Positions 32,580 through 41,582 of a stretch of 60,295 nt of DNA are shown piece after piece. The DNA comes from a virus: IMG/VR virus record IMGVR_UViG_3300031972_003003, positions 1 to 60,295 of that record; one strand, given 5' to 3'. The notes beneath the pieces were generated by a model. The model was not told the origin of the DNA, searched no databases, and saw only the letters and a list, made by a program, of their open reading frames with translations. The position numbers were made by a program, and so were the translations under genes. The first letter of the stretch is position 1, and every line of letters begins with the position of its first letter.

Positions 32580-33524
32580 ATGAGCTTTACATACAAACAA
32601 CTTACAACTGCTGATACTGTAGTAACTCCTTTTACAGTTAATAAAAGTTTTAATTTTGAAGGTAAAACTAACTTTAGTAGTTCAAATATAAATATTGATT
32701 TATTTATAGGAGCAGCTCCATCACAATCATTAAGTTCTAGTTTTGATAGTGCAAGCTTTGAATCAACCGGACTAAGAGATAATCAATATACTGAATTAGT
32801 ATTTAGATCTATAAGGCAACTTTATTATAGTAATTATTTAACTCAAACATTTGGAGACCCTGCAGCTACTGCATCTTTTAATATAGACGGGACTATAAGT
32901 GGTAAAAGAGCAACTACTAATAATTATAATTTTTTATCTAATACCTTAACACAATCTCGTGCTCTTCTTCCTGGAGGAGGTAATGCTATAGGTGTACTAT
33001 CTATACCAAGAAGATTATTCGGAGAAACTATACAACCTGGTACATTTTTATTTGATGACGGTGTATATAGATTTACGGATGATAAACAAGGTAATATTTT
33101 TACTACAACTAATATAGGAAAAACTCATGTAGGTAATATAATATACGAGCACGGTTTAGCAATTTTTACATATAAATTAATAGCTACAGGATCTTCTTTA
33201 CCAAATACCCAAGCTATTAGAACATCCTTTTCAAGAGAAAACTTATCATGTTCATTTAGTAGCACTAGAACAATAAATGAAGCACAATTTATGTGTAAGA
33301 TAAGAGAAAATGAATTTAACTTTTCTACTAATCCAACATTAATATCTGGTTCAAACGGTACTCCCTATGGTTATGTTACTGAATCATTTTTTAATCCATA
33401 TATTACAGCAGTTGGACTATATAATAACAAATATGATTTAATTGCTGTAGGTAAACTAGCACAACCTATCTTAAAATCAGATATAAACGATACAAATATT
33501 ATTATAAATTTAGATATGAATTAA
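32580..33524 (+). CDS. Virion structural protein, paralogue 2 of 2, 314 aa
   Basis: A 314-residue protein starting after GGTGAATG, with TGA-free junction to the previous gene. It keeps the paired C-terminal domain and a shared N-terminal pattern (YKQLTTADTVVTPFTVNK against YKRFDTEDIVVSSDSITS). Duplication followed by divergence is evident. It closes the late tail block; replication genes follow within two bases. Confidence 0.65.
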   Translation: MSFTYKQLTTADTVVTPFTVNKSFNFEGKTNFSSSNINIDLFIGAAPSQSLSSSFDSASFESTGLRDNQYTELVFRSIRQLYYSNYLTQTFGDPAATASFNIDGTISGKRATTNNYNFLSNTLTQSRALLPGGGNAIGVLSIPRRLFGETIQPGTFLFDDGVYRFTDDKQGNIFTTTNIGKTHVGNIIYEHGLAIFTYKLIATGSSLPNTQAIRTSFSRENLSCSFSSTRTINEAQFMCKIRENEFNFSTNPTLISGSNGTPYGYVTESFFNPYITAVGLYNNKYDLIAVGKLAQPILKSDINDTNIIINLDMN

Positions 33525-33525
33525 A

Positions 33526-33966
33526 ATGTTTTGGATTTACAAAAAAGGAAAAATCGAATCCTTAAACGATTTTCCTGAAGGTGCTTTTGGTTTTATTTAT
33601 GAAATTGAACATATCCCATCAGGTAAAAAATATATAGGAAAAAAACAGTTGCATTTTACAAGAAAACTTCCTCCATTGAAAGGTCAAAAAAGATGGAGAA
33701 AAGTAGAAAAAGAATCTGATTGGTTAAAATATACAGGTTCTCATACTTTTTTAAAAGAGATAAGAAAGGAAAATAGATATGATGAATTACGAAGAGAAAT
33801 ACTTTTAATTTGTTTTACTAAGAAAATTTTAACATATAATGAACTAAAATATCAAATGATGTTTGAAGTTCTGGAAGAAAGTTCGTATCTTAATGATAAT
33901 CTTCTAGGTAAATTCTACCGAAAAGATTTTATAAGAGAAAATGAGAGTAAATCAATTATTAGTTAA
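33526..33966 (+). CDS. GIY-YIG-like endonuclease, 146 aa
   Basis: Residues 23-27 (FIYEI) and 36-40 (YIGKK) give the two short motifs of a GIY-YIG nuclease in diverged form, separated by the usual ten or so residues. A Lys/Arg-rich part follows, with WLKYTGSH, a block often seen in phage members of the fold. It lacks an extra DNA-binding domain of homing endonucleases, so a resident nuclease or structure-specific role is more likely than a mobile element. It overlaps the primase start by 26 bases. Confidence 0.6.
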   Translation: MFWIYKKGKIESLNDFPEGAFGFIYEIEHIPSGKKYIGKKQLHFTRKLPPLKGQKRWRKVEKESDWLKYTGSHTFLKEIRKENRYDELRREILLICFTKKILTYNELKYQMMFEVLEESSYLNDNLLGKFYRKDFIRENESKSIIS

Positions 33967-34870
33967 TCTACTGAATTCAGTATTAGGTCCATCACGAAAT
34001 ACATCTGGAGGTAATTATTCTTATAAATGTCCTAAATGTAACCATCGTAAGAATAAACTAGAAGTAAATTTAGATCAAGAATCTAAACATTTTCAGAGTT
34101 ATCAATGCTGGGTATGTGGAGATGACTTTAGTGGTAAATCTCTTTTGAAACTCTTTCGTAGATTAAAAGCATCCCAAGAACAAGTTATTGAATTATCAAA
34201 GTATGTTAAGGTACGGACAACAAAGATTAACAATGATATAGAAAATAAAATAGAGTTACCTAAAGAGTTTAAAAAATTTGATAGTTCTTTTGAATCAAGA
34301 CGTGCTTTATCTTACTTGAAACAAAGGGGAATAACCGAAAAAGATATTGAAAGATATAATATTGGATATTGTACTACAGGTAAATTTCAAAATAGAATAA
34401 TTATTCCTTCTTATGATAAAGATGGTAATTTAAATTATTTTATAGGTAGAAGCTTTGAAGAATGGTCATCATTAAAATATAAAAATCCAACAGTTACAAG
34501 AGATATTATACCTTTTGAATACTATATTAACTGGAATATTCCAATTATATTGTGTGAAGGAGCATTTGATATGATGGCAATAAAAAGAAATGCAATACCA
34601 TTATTAGGTAAATCAATTAATAATGCATTAATGAAAAAACTTATCTCTTCTCAAGTAGATAAAATATATTTAGCATTAGATAATGATGCGATTAAAAAAA
34701 CTTTAAAATATAGCGAATACTTACTTAAGCAAGGTAAAGAAGTCTATATTGTTGATACAACAGAAAACGATCCTTCAGATTTAGGATTCGATAAATTTGT
34801 AGAAATTCTACAACAAACACAGCCAATAGACGAATATTCGTTTATGTCTTACAAACTACAACTCATATGA
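33941..34870 (+). CDS. DNA primase, T4 gp61/DnaG-like
   Basis: A 309-residue primase. The zinc site is Cys30, Cys33, Cys56, Cys59 (YKCPKCNHRK and QCWVCGDD). The TOPRIM core has Glu206 in ILCEGAFDMMA and Asp247/Asp249 in LALDNDA. It would lay RNA primers at the phage fork with the replicative helicase, which is not in this window. The gene overlaps both neighbours, so it is translationally coupled with the nuclease genes. Confidence 0.85.
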   Translation: MRVNQLLVNLLNSVLGPSRNTSGGNYSYKCPKCNHRKNKLEVNLDQESKHFQSYQCWVCGDDFSGKSLLKLFRRLKASQEQVIELSKYVKVRTTKINNDIENKIELPKEFKKFDSSFESRRALSYLKQRGITEKDIERYNIGYCTTGKFQNRIIIPSYDKDGNLNYFIGRSFEEWSSLKYKNPTVTRDIIPFEYYINWNIPIILCEGAFDMMAIKRNAIPLLGKSINNALMKKLISSQVDKIYLALDNDAIKKTLKYSEYLLKQGKEVYIVDTTENDPSDLGFDKFVEILQQTQPIDEYSFMSYKLQLI

Positions 34871-35634
34871 GTATTTTAAAAAAATCTTATAATAGATTAT
34901 TAGAAATTTCCGACGATCACAAACAAATTACTTTAAAAGATTCTCGGTTTTATCAAAGAAATGGTGAATATTATCCATCAGTTACTTATGTTTTAGGATG
35001 TTATCCAAAAGGAAAGCATTTTGAAGATTGGTTAAAAAGAGTTGGATACTCTGCCGATTATATTGTTAAAAAAGCAGGAGAGCAAGGTACTCAAGTTCAC
35101 GATTTATGTGAAAGATACTTAAAAGGAGAAGAAATTAAATACTTTGCTGAGTTTTCAACACCATTATATGAACCATTAGTATGGGAAATGTTCTTAAGAT
35201 TCGTAGAATTTTGGGAAACTTTTAAACCTACTCTTATAGAAACAGAGGTATTTTTATTTACTGATAAGATGAAAGTAGCAGGAACTTGTGATTTAGTAGT
35301 AGAAATTAATGGTGAAAGATGGATACTTGATATTAAGACATCTAATACGATTGCATCTACTTACGAACTACAAACAGCTATTTATAAAGAAATGTATGAA
35401 GAGTGTTATGGTAAAGAAATTCATAGAACTGGTATCTTATGGTTAAAATCCAGTAAGAGAGGTCCTAGGAAAGATAAGTTTCAAGGGAAAGGATGGGAGA
35501 TTATTGAAAGTAAACGCTCATTTGAAGATAATATAGAAATCTACAAATGTGTTAAGAAGCTTTTTGATATAGAAAATCCTAAACCTGAACCATTAATGAA
35601 AAAATTAAATACTGTAATAAAACAAAGTGAATAG
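34867..35634 (+). CDS. PD-(D/E)XK exonuclease, RecB/Cas4-like, 255 aa
   Basis: The motif order of RecB-family nucleases is visible: GEQGTQVHDL with His78, VAGTCDLVVE with Asp142, ILDIKTS with Asp155 and Lys157, and YELQTAIYKEMY with Gln169. It probably trims or processes DNA ends in replication and recombination or degrades host DNA. No iron-sulfur cysteines of Cas4 are present. It starts in an ATGA overlap with primase and ends eight bases inside the 1614-codon gene. Confidence 0.8.
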   Translation: MSILKKSYNRLLEISDDHKQITLKDSRFYQRNGEYYPSVTYVLGCYPKGKHFEDWLKRVGYSADYIVKKAGEQGTQVHDLCERYLKGEEIKYFAEFSTPLYEPLVWEMFLRFVEFWETFKPTLIETEVFLFTDKMKVAGTCDLVVEINGERWILDIKTSNTIASTYELQTAIYKEMYEECYGKEIHRTGILWLKSSKRGPRKDKFQGKGWEIIESKRSFEDNIEIYKCVKKLFDIENPKPEPLMKKLNTVIKQSE

Positions 35635-38600
35635 TCTTTCTCAATTTTTAGTAGAGTCCATTATGGATGAAAAAGGAACGATAGTTTCTTATGGTGGAGG
35701 ATTTAAACCACCTCATAAAGGACATTTTAATGTAATCAAAAGGATGATTGAAAAATATCCTGATGCAGAAGTATACAATGTCTTTGTTGGTAGTAAAGAT
35801 AGAGGTGGTATTTCACAACAAAATGCATTAGATATTTGGAAAATATATAAAAAATATTTAAGCCCTAAAGTATCAGTAAGACAATCTCAAATACCAATTA
35901 CTGATGTTTATGGTACAGCTAAAGAAAATCCTGATAAGAACGTTATTTTTGCAGCCGGATCAAGAGGGGAAGAAGATGATAAAGAACTATTAAGGAGATT
36001 AAGCTCATATCATAAGTATGATAACCTCCAGTTAGATGTAGTTAGAGATGAAGGAGGTATTTCTGCAACTCAATTAAGAAAAACTAATCCTGATCAATTA
36101 GCTACCTTTTTTCCGGATGAATTATCAGATGAAGATTTAGAAATAGTAACAAATATAGTTCTAGGAGTTAACGAAGATACAACTCGTACTACTAAAAAAG
36201 GAGCCCCTGGTACATTTAAAGCAAAAATTACAAAAGCATATGGAGGGCCGGTTACTATAGCTAAAGCAAAAAAGTTTAAAAATAGAAAAGGAGCTACTGC
36301 TCATGATAAATCACAAGCTAATTGGTTTATTAATATGCATAGTGCTAAAGAAGGCTTTGATCCTAAGCTAGGAAAAGACCCATATGGCATTTCTCAATAT
36401 TCTAGAGAGATTATGGAAGCTAAAAAAGCATCTGAAATGGATCCCCTCTTTATAAAAGATATTGAAAAAAATTATGGTGAAGTTGATTTAGAAAATGACT
36501 ATTTTAATGATGAATTAACACGATATTATAAAACAACTGATATAAATAAAGAAACAGGAGGAATTACTCACGATGTTATTAATCTTCCATCCTTTAAAGA
36601 TTCATTTGATAAACTAAAATCAGCATTCGCTTCAATAAAACAACTACAAACTACCAAACAAGTAGCAAACGACCAGAAATTTCCTGAGTTAGTAGACAAA
36701 GTTAAAGATGCATTTAATAAATATCGTACACATTTACGTACAAAATACCCTTCTCAATATAAAACTATTAAAGAAGAAGTAGATAAAATGGTAAATCTTC
36801 TTAATGAAGGAGTTTATGATTCTATTACTACTGAAGTTTCTAGCGATATATTTAATGCTTGGAAAGAATTTCATGATAAATACCCTGACCAGGAGGAATT
36901 TATTTATCAAAAAAATTACGAACTACAAGATAAGAAAGGTCGCGATATGGAATTTGATCTTCAAGCAAAAATTGTATTTAAAGAAACAGAAGAAGGTATT
37001 TATAGTGTAGATGGAGGAGCAGAAGAAGGAGATGAAGACATTCAAGGAGAGCTCACTGTAATATTCCAAGTAGATCCAAGAGATTTACCTAATATGTGGT
37101 CTACTATTTCAATGGATCTTAAAGATGTAGTTAGACACGAAATAGAACATTTATCTCAAAGAGGATATAATGTTGTTTATAGTAAAGAAATGGAAGATAA
37201 TAGAGCATTAAGAGCTCTTATAAAAGCAAAACTACTACCAGATAAAGAATATTATAAGCTAGAAGATGAAATTCCCGCTATGCTGCAAGGAATGTACTTG
37301 AAAGCAAAAAAATCTAAAGTTCCTTTCAAAGATATAATACAAAACTACTTTGATAAAGTAGGATTATCTCAAGAAGATCGTAATGAAATCATTGCTCTCT
37401 GGAAGCAATACTTACCATCTTTATCTTTACCTCCTATCGATGAAATTATAAGAGAGCAAAAAGAAAAAATTAAGTTTAAAAGACCTAAATTAAATTATTC
37501 ATACACTTCTTTACAACCTTATATTGATAAGGAAACTATGGAAGAGCATTTTGATAAGCATTTTAAAGGATATACTGATAAACTTAACACAGAATTAGAA
37601 GAAAAGAATATTACTGTAGATGCTGAAGATCAAATTCAAGCAATACAAAAAATATTAAGCAAATATCCTAAAAATACTAAGATTAGAAATAATGGAGGTG
37701 GTTTTTACAATCACGTTTTATATTTTGAGAATATGACTCCTGATTACAAAGCTCCATCAGCTAATTTTAGAAAGATGTTAGAAGAAAACTTTAATTCTTT
37801 CTCAGAATTCAAAGAAAAATTTAAGGAAGCTGGGTTAGGTCAATTCGGATCAGGATGGGTTTTCTTAATTAAAAAAGGAAATAAGTTAGTTATCGAAGCT
37901 TATCCTAATCAAGATAATCCATATTTAGATAAAGACTTTGATGGTAAGATTTTGATTGCTATGGATGTTTGGGAACATTCTTATTATCTTAAACATAAAT
38001 CTAAAAGAGGTAATTATATAAATGATTTCTTTAGAGTAGTAGATTATAAAGTAGCTGAAGAAAGATTAGAGGAAGAAGAACTTTTAAACGAAAGTTTATG
38101 GGCAAATATAAATGCTAAGAAAAAAAGAGGTGAAAAATCTTCACATAAAAACTCTAAAGCTTACAAAGCTGCTGTAAAATCTGGAGAAAAGTTAAAAAAA
38201 AGTAAACTAAAAGAAGAAGATCCTAAAAAAGGTACTGGAAAAAAGCCTGAAGGATCTGGAAGACGTCTTTATACAGATGAAAACCCAAAAGATACAGTAA
38301 AAGTTAAGTTTAGAACTAAAGAAGATATAGTTGATACTCTAAATACAAAGACTTTTAAGTCTAAATCACATGCACGACAATCACAAGTTATTAACTTAAT
38401 ACATCAAAGAGTACGAGCTGCATACCAAAATGCAAAAGATCCAGATACAAAGAGTAGATTAAAGAGAGCTTTCGATTATATTACTGATAGAAAGGAAGCT
38501 TCTAAGGAAAAAACAAAAAGATTACAAAAGAACGAAGGTAAAAAAGGTGGTGGAAGAGGAAATGTTGGTTCTCGATATAGAGCTATAGAAAAAAGAGGAA

Positions 38601-40471
38601 ATAAATTTTATTATAGACAAGATGATCCATTAGGGGCAGGTGTAAGACAAGAATTTGGTCCATTTAAAACTAAAGCTGCTGCTTTAAGGAAAATGGGAGA
38701 ATTTCCTCCCGCTACAAGCTACAGAGATATAACTGAAGGGGTAGATAATCAATTATTAACTGAATTTATAACATTTTGTTGTAAAAAACTTGGTATTTCT
38801 GATAATTTTTTCGTATCTTTACATAGTAATAGGGATAAATTACAAACTTTAGCTCAATATAATCTAGTAGATAATTCTATAGATGTATATGTTAAAGATA
38901 GACTAATGGCTGATATTTTAAGAAGTATAGCACACGAATTAGTACACCATCAACAACTAGAAAATGGTGATATTGATTTAAATAACATGCCACAAGATAT
39001 TGGAGGTACTATTGAGGATGAAGCTAATGCAGTAGCTGGTCAATTAGTTAAAGAGTTTGGTTATGATAATCCAGAAATCTTCGAAAATATAGACCCAAAA
39101 GCTCAAAAAAAGCATCAAAAGAATCCAACAGCAGTTCCATTTGGTTCGGCATATTCTCCTGTTAAAGAAGATGGTAAGGAAGTATCTGATAAAAATATGG
39201 ATGATTATAAAAAATCAAACATTAAAGAGGATAACGGTAAACCAAAAGCTATTTTTATGGCTGGTCCTGCCGGATCAGGTAAAACTTATATTTTAAATAA
39301 ATTAGGAATAAAAGGATTTACTACAATTAATATAGATGATGAATTTGAAGAGCTTTTAAAGAAACAAATTGGTAAAAGTAGGTTTGCTGATATGTCTCCT
39401 GAAGAACTTTCACAAGCTGCAAAGTTAATGGGTCAAGCTCGAAAAACAACTTCTGCTAAATTAGATAAAGCAAGAGAATCTTTAACTGATGTTATTATTG
39501 ATGGAACTGGAGCAGCTTCTAATCCTATTCTTAAGAAGAAAAAACAATTTGAAGATCTAGGATATGAAACATTTATGATATTAATTTATGTTTCTCCTAT
39601 TACTTCATTAATGAGAAATAAAGGTAGAGATAGAAGTTTACCACCAAGTGCTATTTTACAAACCTGGAAAGGAGTAGCACAAAATATGGAGATTTATAAG
39701 AAAGAATTTGGAGATAATATCGTTCTAATTAATAACGATCCAGAAGATGCAGATAAAACATTTGATGATCCGCAAGAGATAATGAAACAATTTCCATCTC
39801 CAAAAGGTAAACCTAAAACTCCAGAAGAAATAGAAAAAGCTCGAGAAAAGAAAAAGAAACTAAATCAAGAGATACAAGATTTATTAAAAATAGAAAGAGA
39901 GTTTGATAATACAAAAGATGCTAAATCGAAAGTTATGAATTTTACAAAAGGTTTTATTAAAGAAGAAAAAGAAGGTAAGTTTAACATCTATTTAGATATG
40001 GATGGAGTAGTAGCTGACTTTGATCAACGATTTATAGATTTAAGTGGTATGCTACCAAAAGAGTTCGAAAATAAATTTGGTCGAAAAGAATTTTGGAACT
40101 TTATAGATGAAAAAAATAAATTAAAATTCTGGGTAGGAATACCAGAAATGTCAGATGCTAAGCAATTAGTAGATTATATTACTCCACACGGATTTCAAAT
40201 GTTAACAGCTCCTTCTATTAAAAAACAATCCTATTTAGGAAAAATGCTTTGGATTAAAAATCATGTAGGATCTTTATTTTCTTTTAAACCATATATTAAT
40301 TTTAAGAAAGCAAAAGAAAAGCATAATGTTAAATCTAATTTAACTCCTAACGATATACTTATTGATGATAGAGAAGATACTATTGATAGATGGAATGCAG
40401 CAGGCGGCACCGGTGTACATCACACTTCAGCTTCCTCAACTATAAATAAATTAAAGAAATTAGGTATATGA
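35627..40471 (+). CDS. Multi-enzyme candidate capsid-cargo polyprotein, 1614 aa
   Basis: The frame starts at GTG 35627 (MNSLSQFLVESIMDE, a cargo-type leader); ATG 35663 is an alternative. In order: residues 17-175 nucleotidyltransferase with HKGH at 30-33 and ISATQLR at 145-151; 184-387 basic and helical; 395-615 a domain with HEIEH at 504-508; 620-816 a full Mn-type superoxide dismutase with ligands His641, His696, Asp780, His784 and the NQD glutamine; 823-1038 basic modules (SLWANINAKKKRGEK, GSGRRLYTDENPKD); 1047-1180 with HELVHH at 1103-1108; 1205-1400 P-loop kinase, GPAGSGKT at 1213-1220, zeta-toxin-like; 1450-1614 HAD or deoxyribonucleotidase-like with DMDG at 1457-1460 and IDDRED near 1580. 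Short segments ending in Glu (VNE 183, LLNE 394, LLNE 822, LLTE 1046, IKE 1201, IKE 1446) separate the units like gp21 cut sites. Packaging and cleavage are inferred. Confidence 0.75.
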   Translation: MNSLSQFLVESIMDEKGTIVSYGGGFKPPHKGHFNVIKRMIEKYPDAEVYNVFVGSKDRGGISQQNALDIWKIYKKYLSPKVSVRQSQIPITDVYGTAKENPDKNVIFAAGSRGEEDDKELLRRLSSYHKYDNLQLDVVRDEGGISATQLRKTNPDQLATFFPDELSDEDLEIVTNIVLGVNEDTTRTTKKGAPGTFKAKITKAYGGPVTIAKAKKFKNRKGATAHDKSQANWFINMHSAKEGFDPKLGKDPYGISQYSREIMEAKKASEMDPLFIKDIEKNYGEVDLENDYFNDELTRYYKTTDINKETGGITHDVINLPSFKDSFDKLKSAFASIKQLQTTKQVANDQKFPELVDKVKDAFNKYRTHLRTKYPSQYKTIKEEVDKMVNLLNEGVYDSITTEVSSDIFNAWKEFHDKYPDQEEFIYQKNYELQDKKGRDMEFDLQAKIVFKETEEGIYSVDGGAEEGDEDIQGELTVIFQVDPRDLPNMWSTISMDLKDVVRHEIEHLSQRGYNVVYSKEMEDNRALRALIKAKLLPDKEYYKLEDEIPAMLQGMYLKAKKSKVPFKDIIQNYFDKVGLSQEDRNEIIALWKQYLPSLSLPPIDEIIREQKEKIKFKRPKLNYSYTSLQPYIDKETMEEHFDKHFKGYTDKLNTELEEKNITVDAEDQIQAIQKILSKYPKNTKIRNNGGGFYNHVLYFENMTPDYKAPSANFRKMLEENFNSFSEFKEKFKEAGLGQFGSGWVFLIKKGNKLVIEAYPNQDNPYLDKDFDGKILIAMDVWEHSYYLKHKSKRGNYINDFFRVVDYKVAEERLEEEELLNESLWANINAKKKRGEKSSHKNSKAYKAAVKSGEKLKKSKLKEEDPKKGTGKKPEGSGRRLYTDENPKDTVKVKFRTKEDIVDTLNTKTFKSKSHARQSQVINLIHQRVRAAYQNAKDPDTKSRLKRAFDYITDRKEASKEKTKRLQKNEGKKGGGRGNVGSRYRAIEKRGNKFYYRQDDPLGAGVRQEFGPFKTKAAALRKMGEFPPATSYRDITEGVDNQLLTEFITFCCKKLGISDNFFVSLHSNRDKLQTLAQYNLVDNSIDVYVKDRLMADILRSIAHELVHHQQLENGDIDLNNMPQDIGGTIEDEANAVAGQLVKEFGYDNPEIFENIDPKAQKKHQKNPTAVPFGSAYSPVKEDGKEVSDKNMDDYKKSNIKEDNGKPKAIFMAGPAGSGKTYILNKLGIKGFTTINIDDEFEELLKKQIGKSRFADMSPEELSQAAKLMGQARKTTSAKLDKARESLTDVIIDGTGAASNPILKKKKQFEDLGYETFMILIYVSPITSLMRNKGRDRSLPPSAILQTWKGVAQNMEIYKKEFGDNIVLINNDPEDADKTFDDPQEIMKQFPSPKGKPKTPEEIEKAREKKKKLNQEIQDLLKIEREFDNTKDAKSKVMNFTKGFIKEEKEGKFNIYLDMDGVVADFDQRFIDLSGMLPKEFENKFGRKEFWNFIDEKNKLKFWVGIPEMSDAKQLVDYITPHGFQMLTAPSIKKQSYLGKMLWIKNHVGSLFSFKPYINFKKAKEKHNVKSNLTPNDILIDDREDTIDRWNAAGGTGVHHTSASSTINKLKKLGI

Positions 40472-41040
40472 GAGATACAGTTTTAAAAAAACAGTTTCAA
40501 GAAAAAGATATTAAAAGAATGCGTAACCTCATTAAAGGTGAGGGAAATAAAGCTACACAAATTCAATTAGGATATAAGAAAAAGCAAATTGATAGAAAAG
40601 AAGGTGATGTTTGGGAAGAGGATGGTCGAAAATGGACTATAAAAAATGGTATAAAAAAGAATTTTACAAAAAATAGTTTAGCAAAAAAAATTAATGCACC
40701 TCTTTTTTGTCCATCTTGTAATAAAATTATGAATAAACAAACTGATCCTTTCTTTTATAGTATTAGACAAACATGCTCAGATTGTTTTTACGATTGGCAA
40801 ACAAATATGAAAGTACAGGGTAAGTGGGAAGAATACAAAAAAAATGTAAATAATAAAGATATTGATTACATGAAGCAGGAATTATCGCAATTTTTTGAAG
40901 CATTTACAACCTATTCAGATGAAAGCTATATAACGGAAGGAGGTGATGTAGAAAAATGGGTAGGAAAAACTAATACTGATGAAATGAAGAAAGGGTTAGA
41001 TTATATGCTTAAAAAATTAGATGAGCTAAAGAAAGATTAA
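40468..41040 (+). CDS. Zinc-ribbon protein, 190 aa
   Basis: The start overlaps the previous stop (ATGA). A four-cysteine site, FCPSCNK and later TCSDCFYDW, at about residues 80-112 should bind zinc. The N-terminus is basic (KRMRNLIKGEGNKATQIQLG) and the middle carries a Trp-containing strand pair (EGDVWEEDGRKWTI). It may bind nucleic acid or the packaging machinery. I recall similar proteins near head genes of marine T4-like phages. Function is unknown. Confidence 0.6.
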   Translation: MRDTVLKKQFQEKDIKRMRNLIKGEGNKATQIQLGYKKKQIDRKEGDVWEEDGRKWTIKNGIKKNFTKNSLAKKINAPLFCPSCNKIMNKQTDPFFYSIRQTCSDCFYDWQTNMKVQGKWEEYKKNVNNKDIDYMKQELSQFFEAFTTYSDESYITEGGDVEKWVGKTNTDEMKKGLDYMLKKLDELKKD

Positions 41041-41047
41041 ATTTCTT

Positions 41048-41057
41048 ATATTTATAA
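41048..41057 (+). promoter_or_regulatory. Late-type promoter motif for the 41073 gene
   Basis: ATATTTATAA at 41048-41057 within CTTATATTTATAAAAATAAA, 15 bases before ATG 41073. Confidence 0.5.
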
Positions 41058-41072
41058 AAATAAATTTATACT

Positions 41073-41339
41073 ATGAGTAAACAGGAATTCAACATTCATA
41101 ACTGGAGATTTAAACAAGCTATCAAAGAAGCTGAAGAAGAAGAAACAGTTGAAAAAGAAGAAGAAACGGAAGAAGTTGAAACAGAAGCTGATACTGAAGA
41201 GGTAGCTGATGATGATGAATCAAGAGTTCCTTATAATAGATTATACAAACTATTAAGCAAAGGATTAGGAAAATCATTTACAGAACTATATCCTACACCG
41301 GATTATTTCTTTGATATTGCTAGTCAATTATTTAAATAA
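41073..41339 (+). CDS. Acidic candidate prohead cargo protein, 88 aa
   Basis: The start MSKQEFNIHNWRFKQAIKEA continues into a long run of Glu, Thr and Val (residues 20-50), then a short folded part (RLYKLLSKGLGKSFTELYPT). The leader has the same NFNI-like opening as the 42259 protein. The acidic run recalls internal head and scaffold proteins. A late motif lies upstream. Confidence 0.5.
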   Translation: MSKQEFNIHNWRFKQAIKEAEEEETVEKEEETEEVETEADTEEVADDDESRVPYNRLYKLLSKGLGKSFTELYPTPDYFFDIASQLFK

Positions 41340-41349
41340 AACAAATATT

Positions 41350-41514
41350 ATGAGCAAATTAGCTAAAATAAAAGAAGTTTTAACATCTGAATATTTTGTT
41401 GTTAGTGTAGCTGGTCTTACCGGAGCAGTCGTTTATTTCAAGGGTTTACCACTAATTGGAGGTATTGCAATTGGAGTTGCTGCAACTAAACTTTGGGAGG
41501 TTTTAAGAAAATAA
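41350..41514 (+). CDS. Small two-helix membrane protein, 54 aa
   Basis: I use ATG 41350 (MSKLAKIKEVLTSEYFVVSV); an in-frame ATG at 41311 lies within the previous gene. Residues 16-31 (FVVSVAGLTGAVVYFK) and 33-47 (LPLIGGIAIGVAATKL) are hydrophobic. Size and shape would allow a holin-like role, but no lysis gene is next to it. It is followed by a terminator. Confidence 0.5.
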   Translation: MSKLAKIKEVLTSEYFVVSVAGLTGAVVYFKGLPLIGGIAIGVAATKLWEVLRK

Positions 41515-41539
41515 TTTATGTTAATTATTATTAATTTAG

Positions 41540-41570
41540 CAGGTCGGTTGTAATATACCGGCCTGTTTTT
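41540..41570 (+). terminator. Rho-independent terminator
   Basis: CAGGTCGG at 41540-41547 pairs with CCGGCCTG at 41558-41565, one G-U pair included, followed by TTTTT. The 10-base loop is long but the stem is strong for this AT-rich genome. Confidence 0.8.
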
Positions 41571-41582
41571 ATTTTAAATATT

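Noticed and set aside
33526-33966. GIY-YIG protein as a homing endonuclease or mobile element
   Set aside because: It has no extra DNA-binding module, is translationally coupled to primase, and interrupts no gene.
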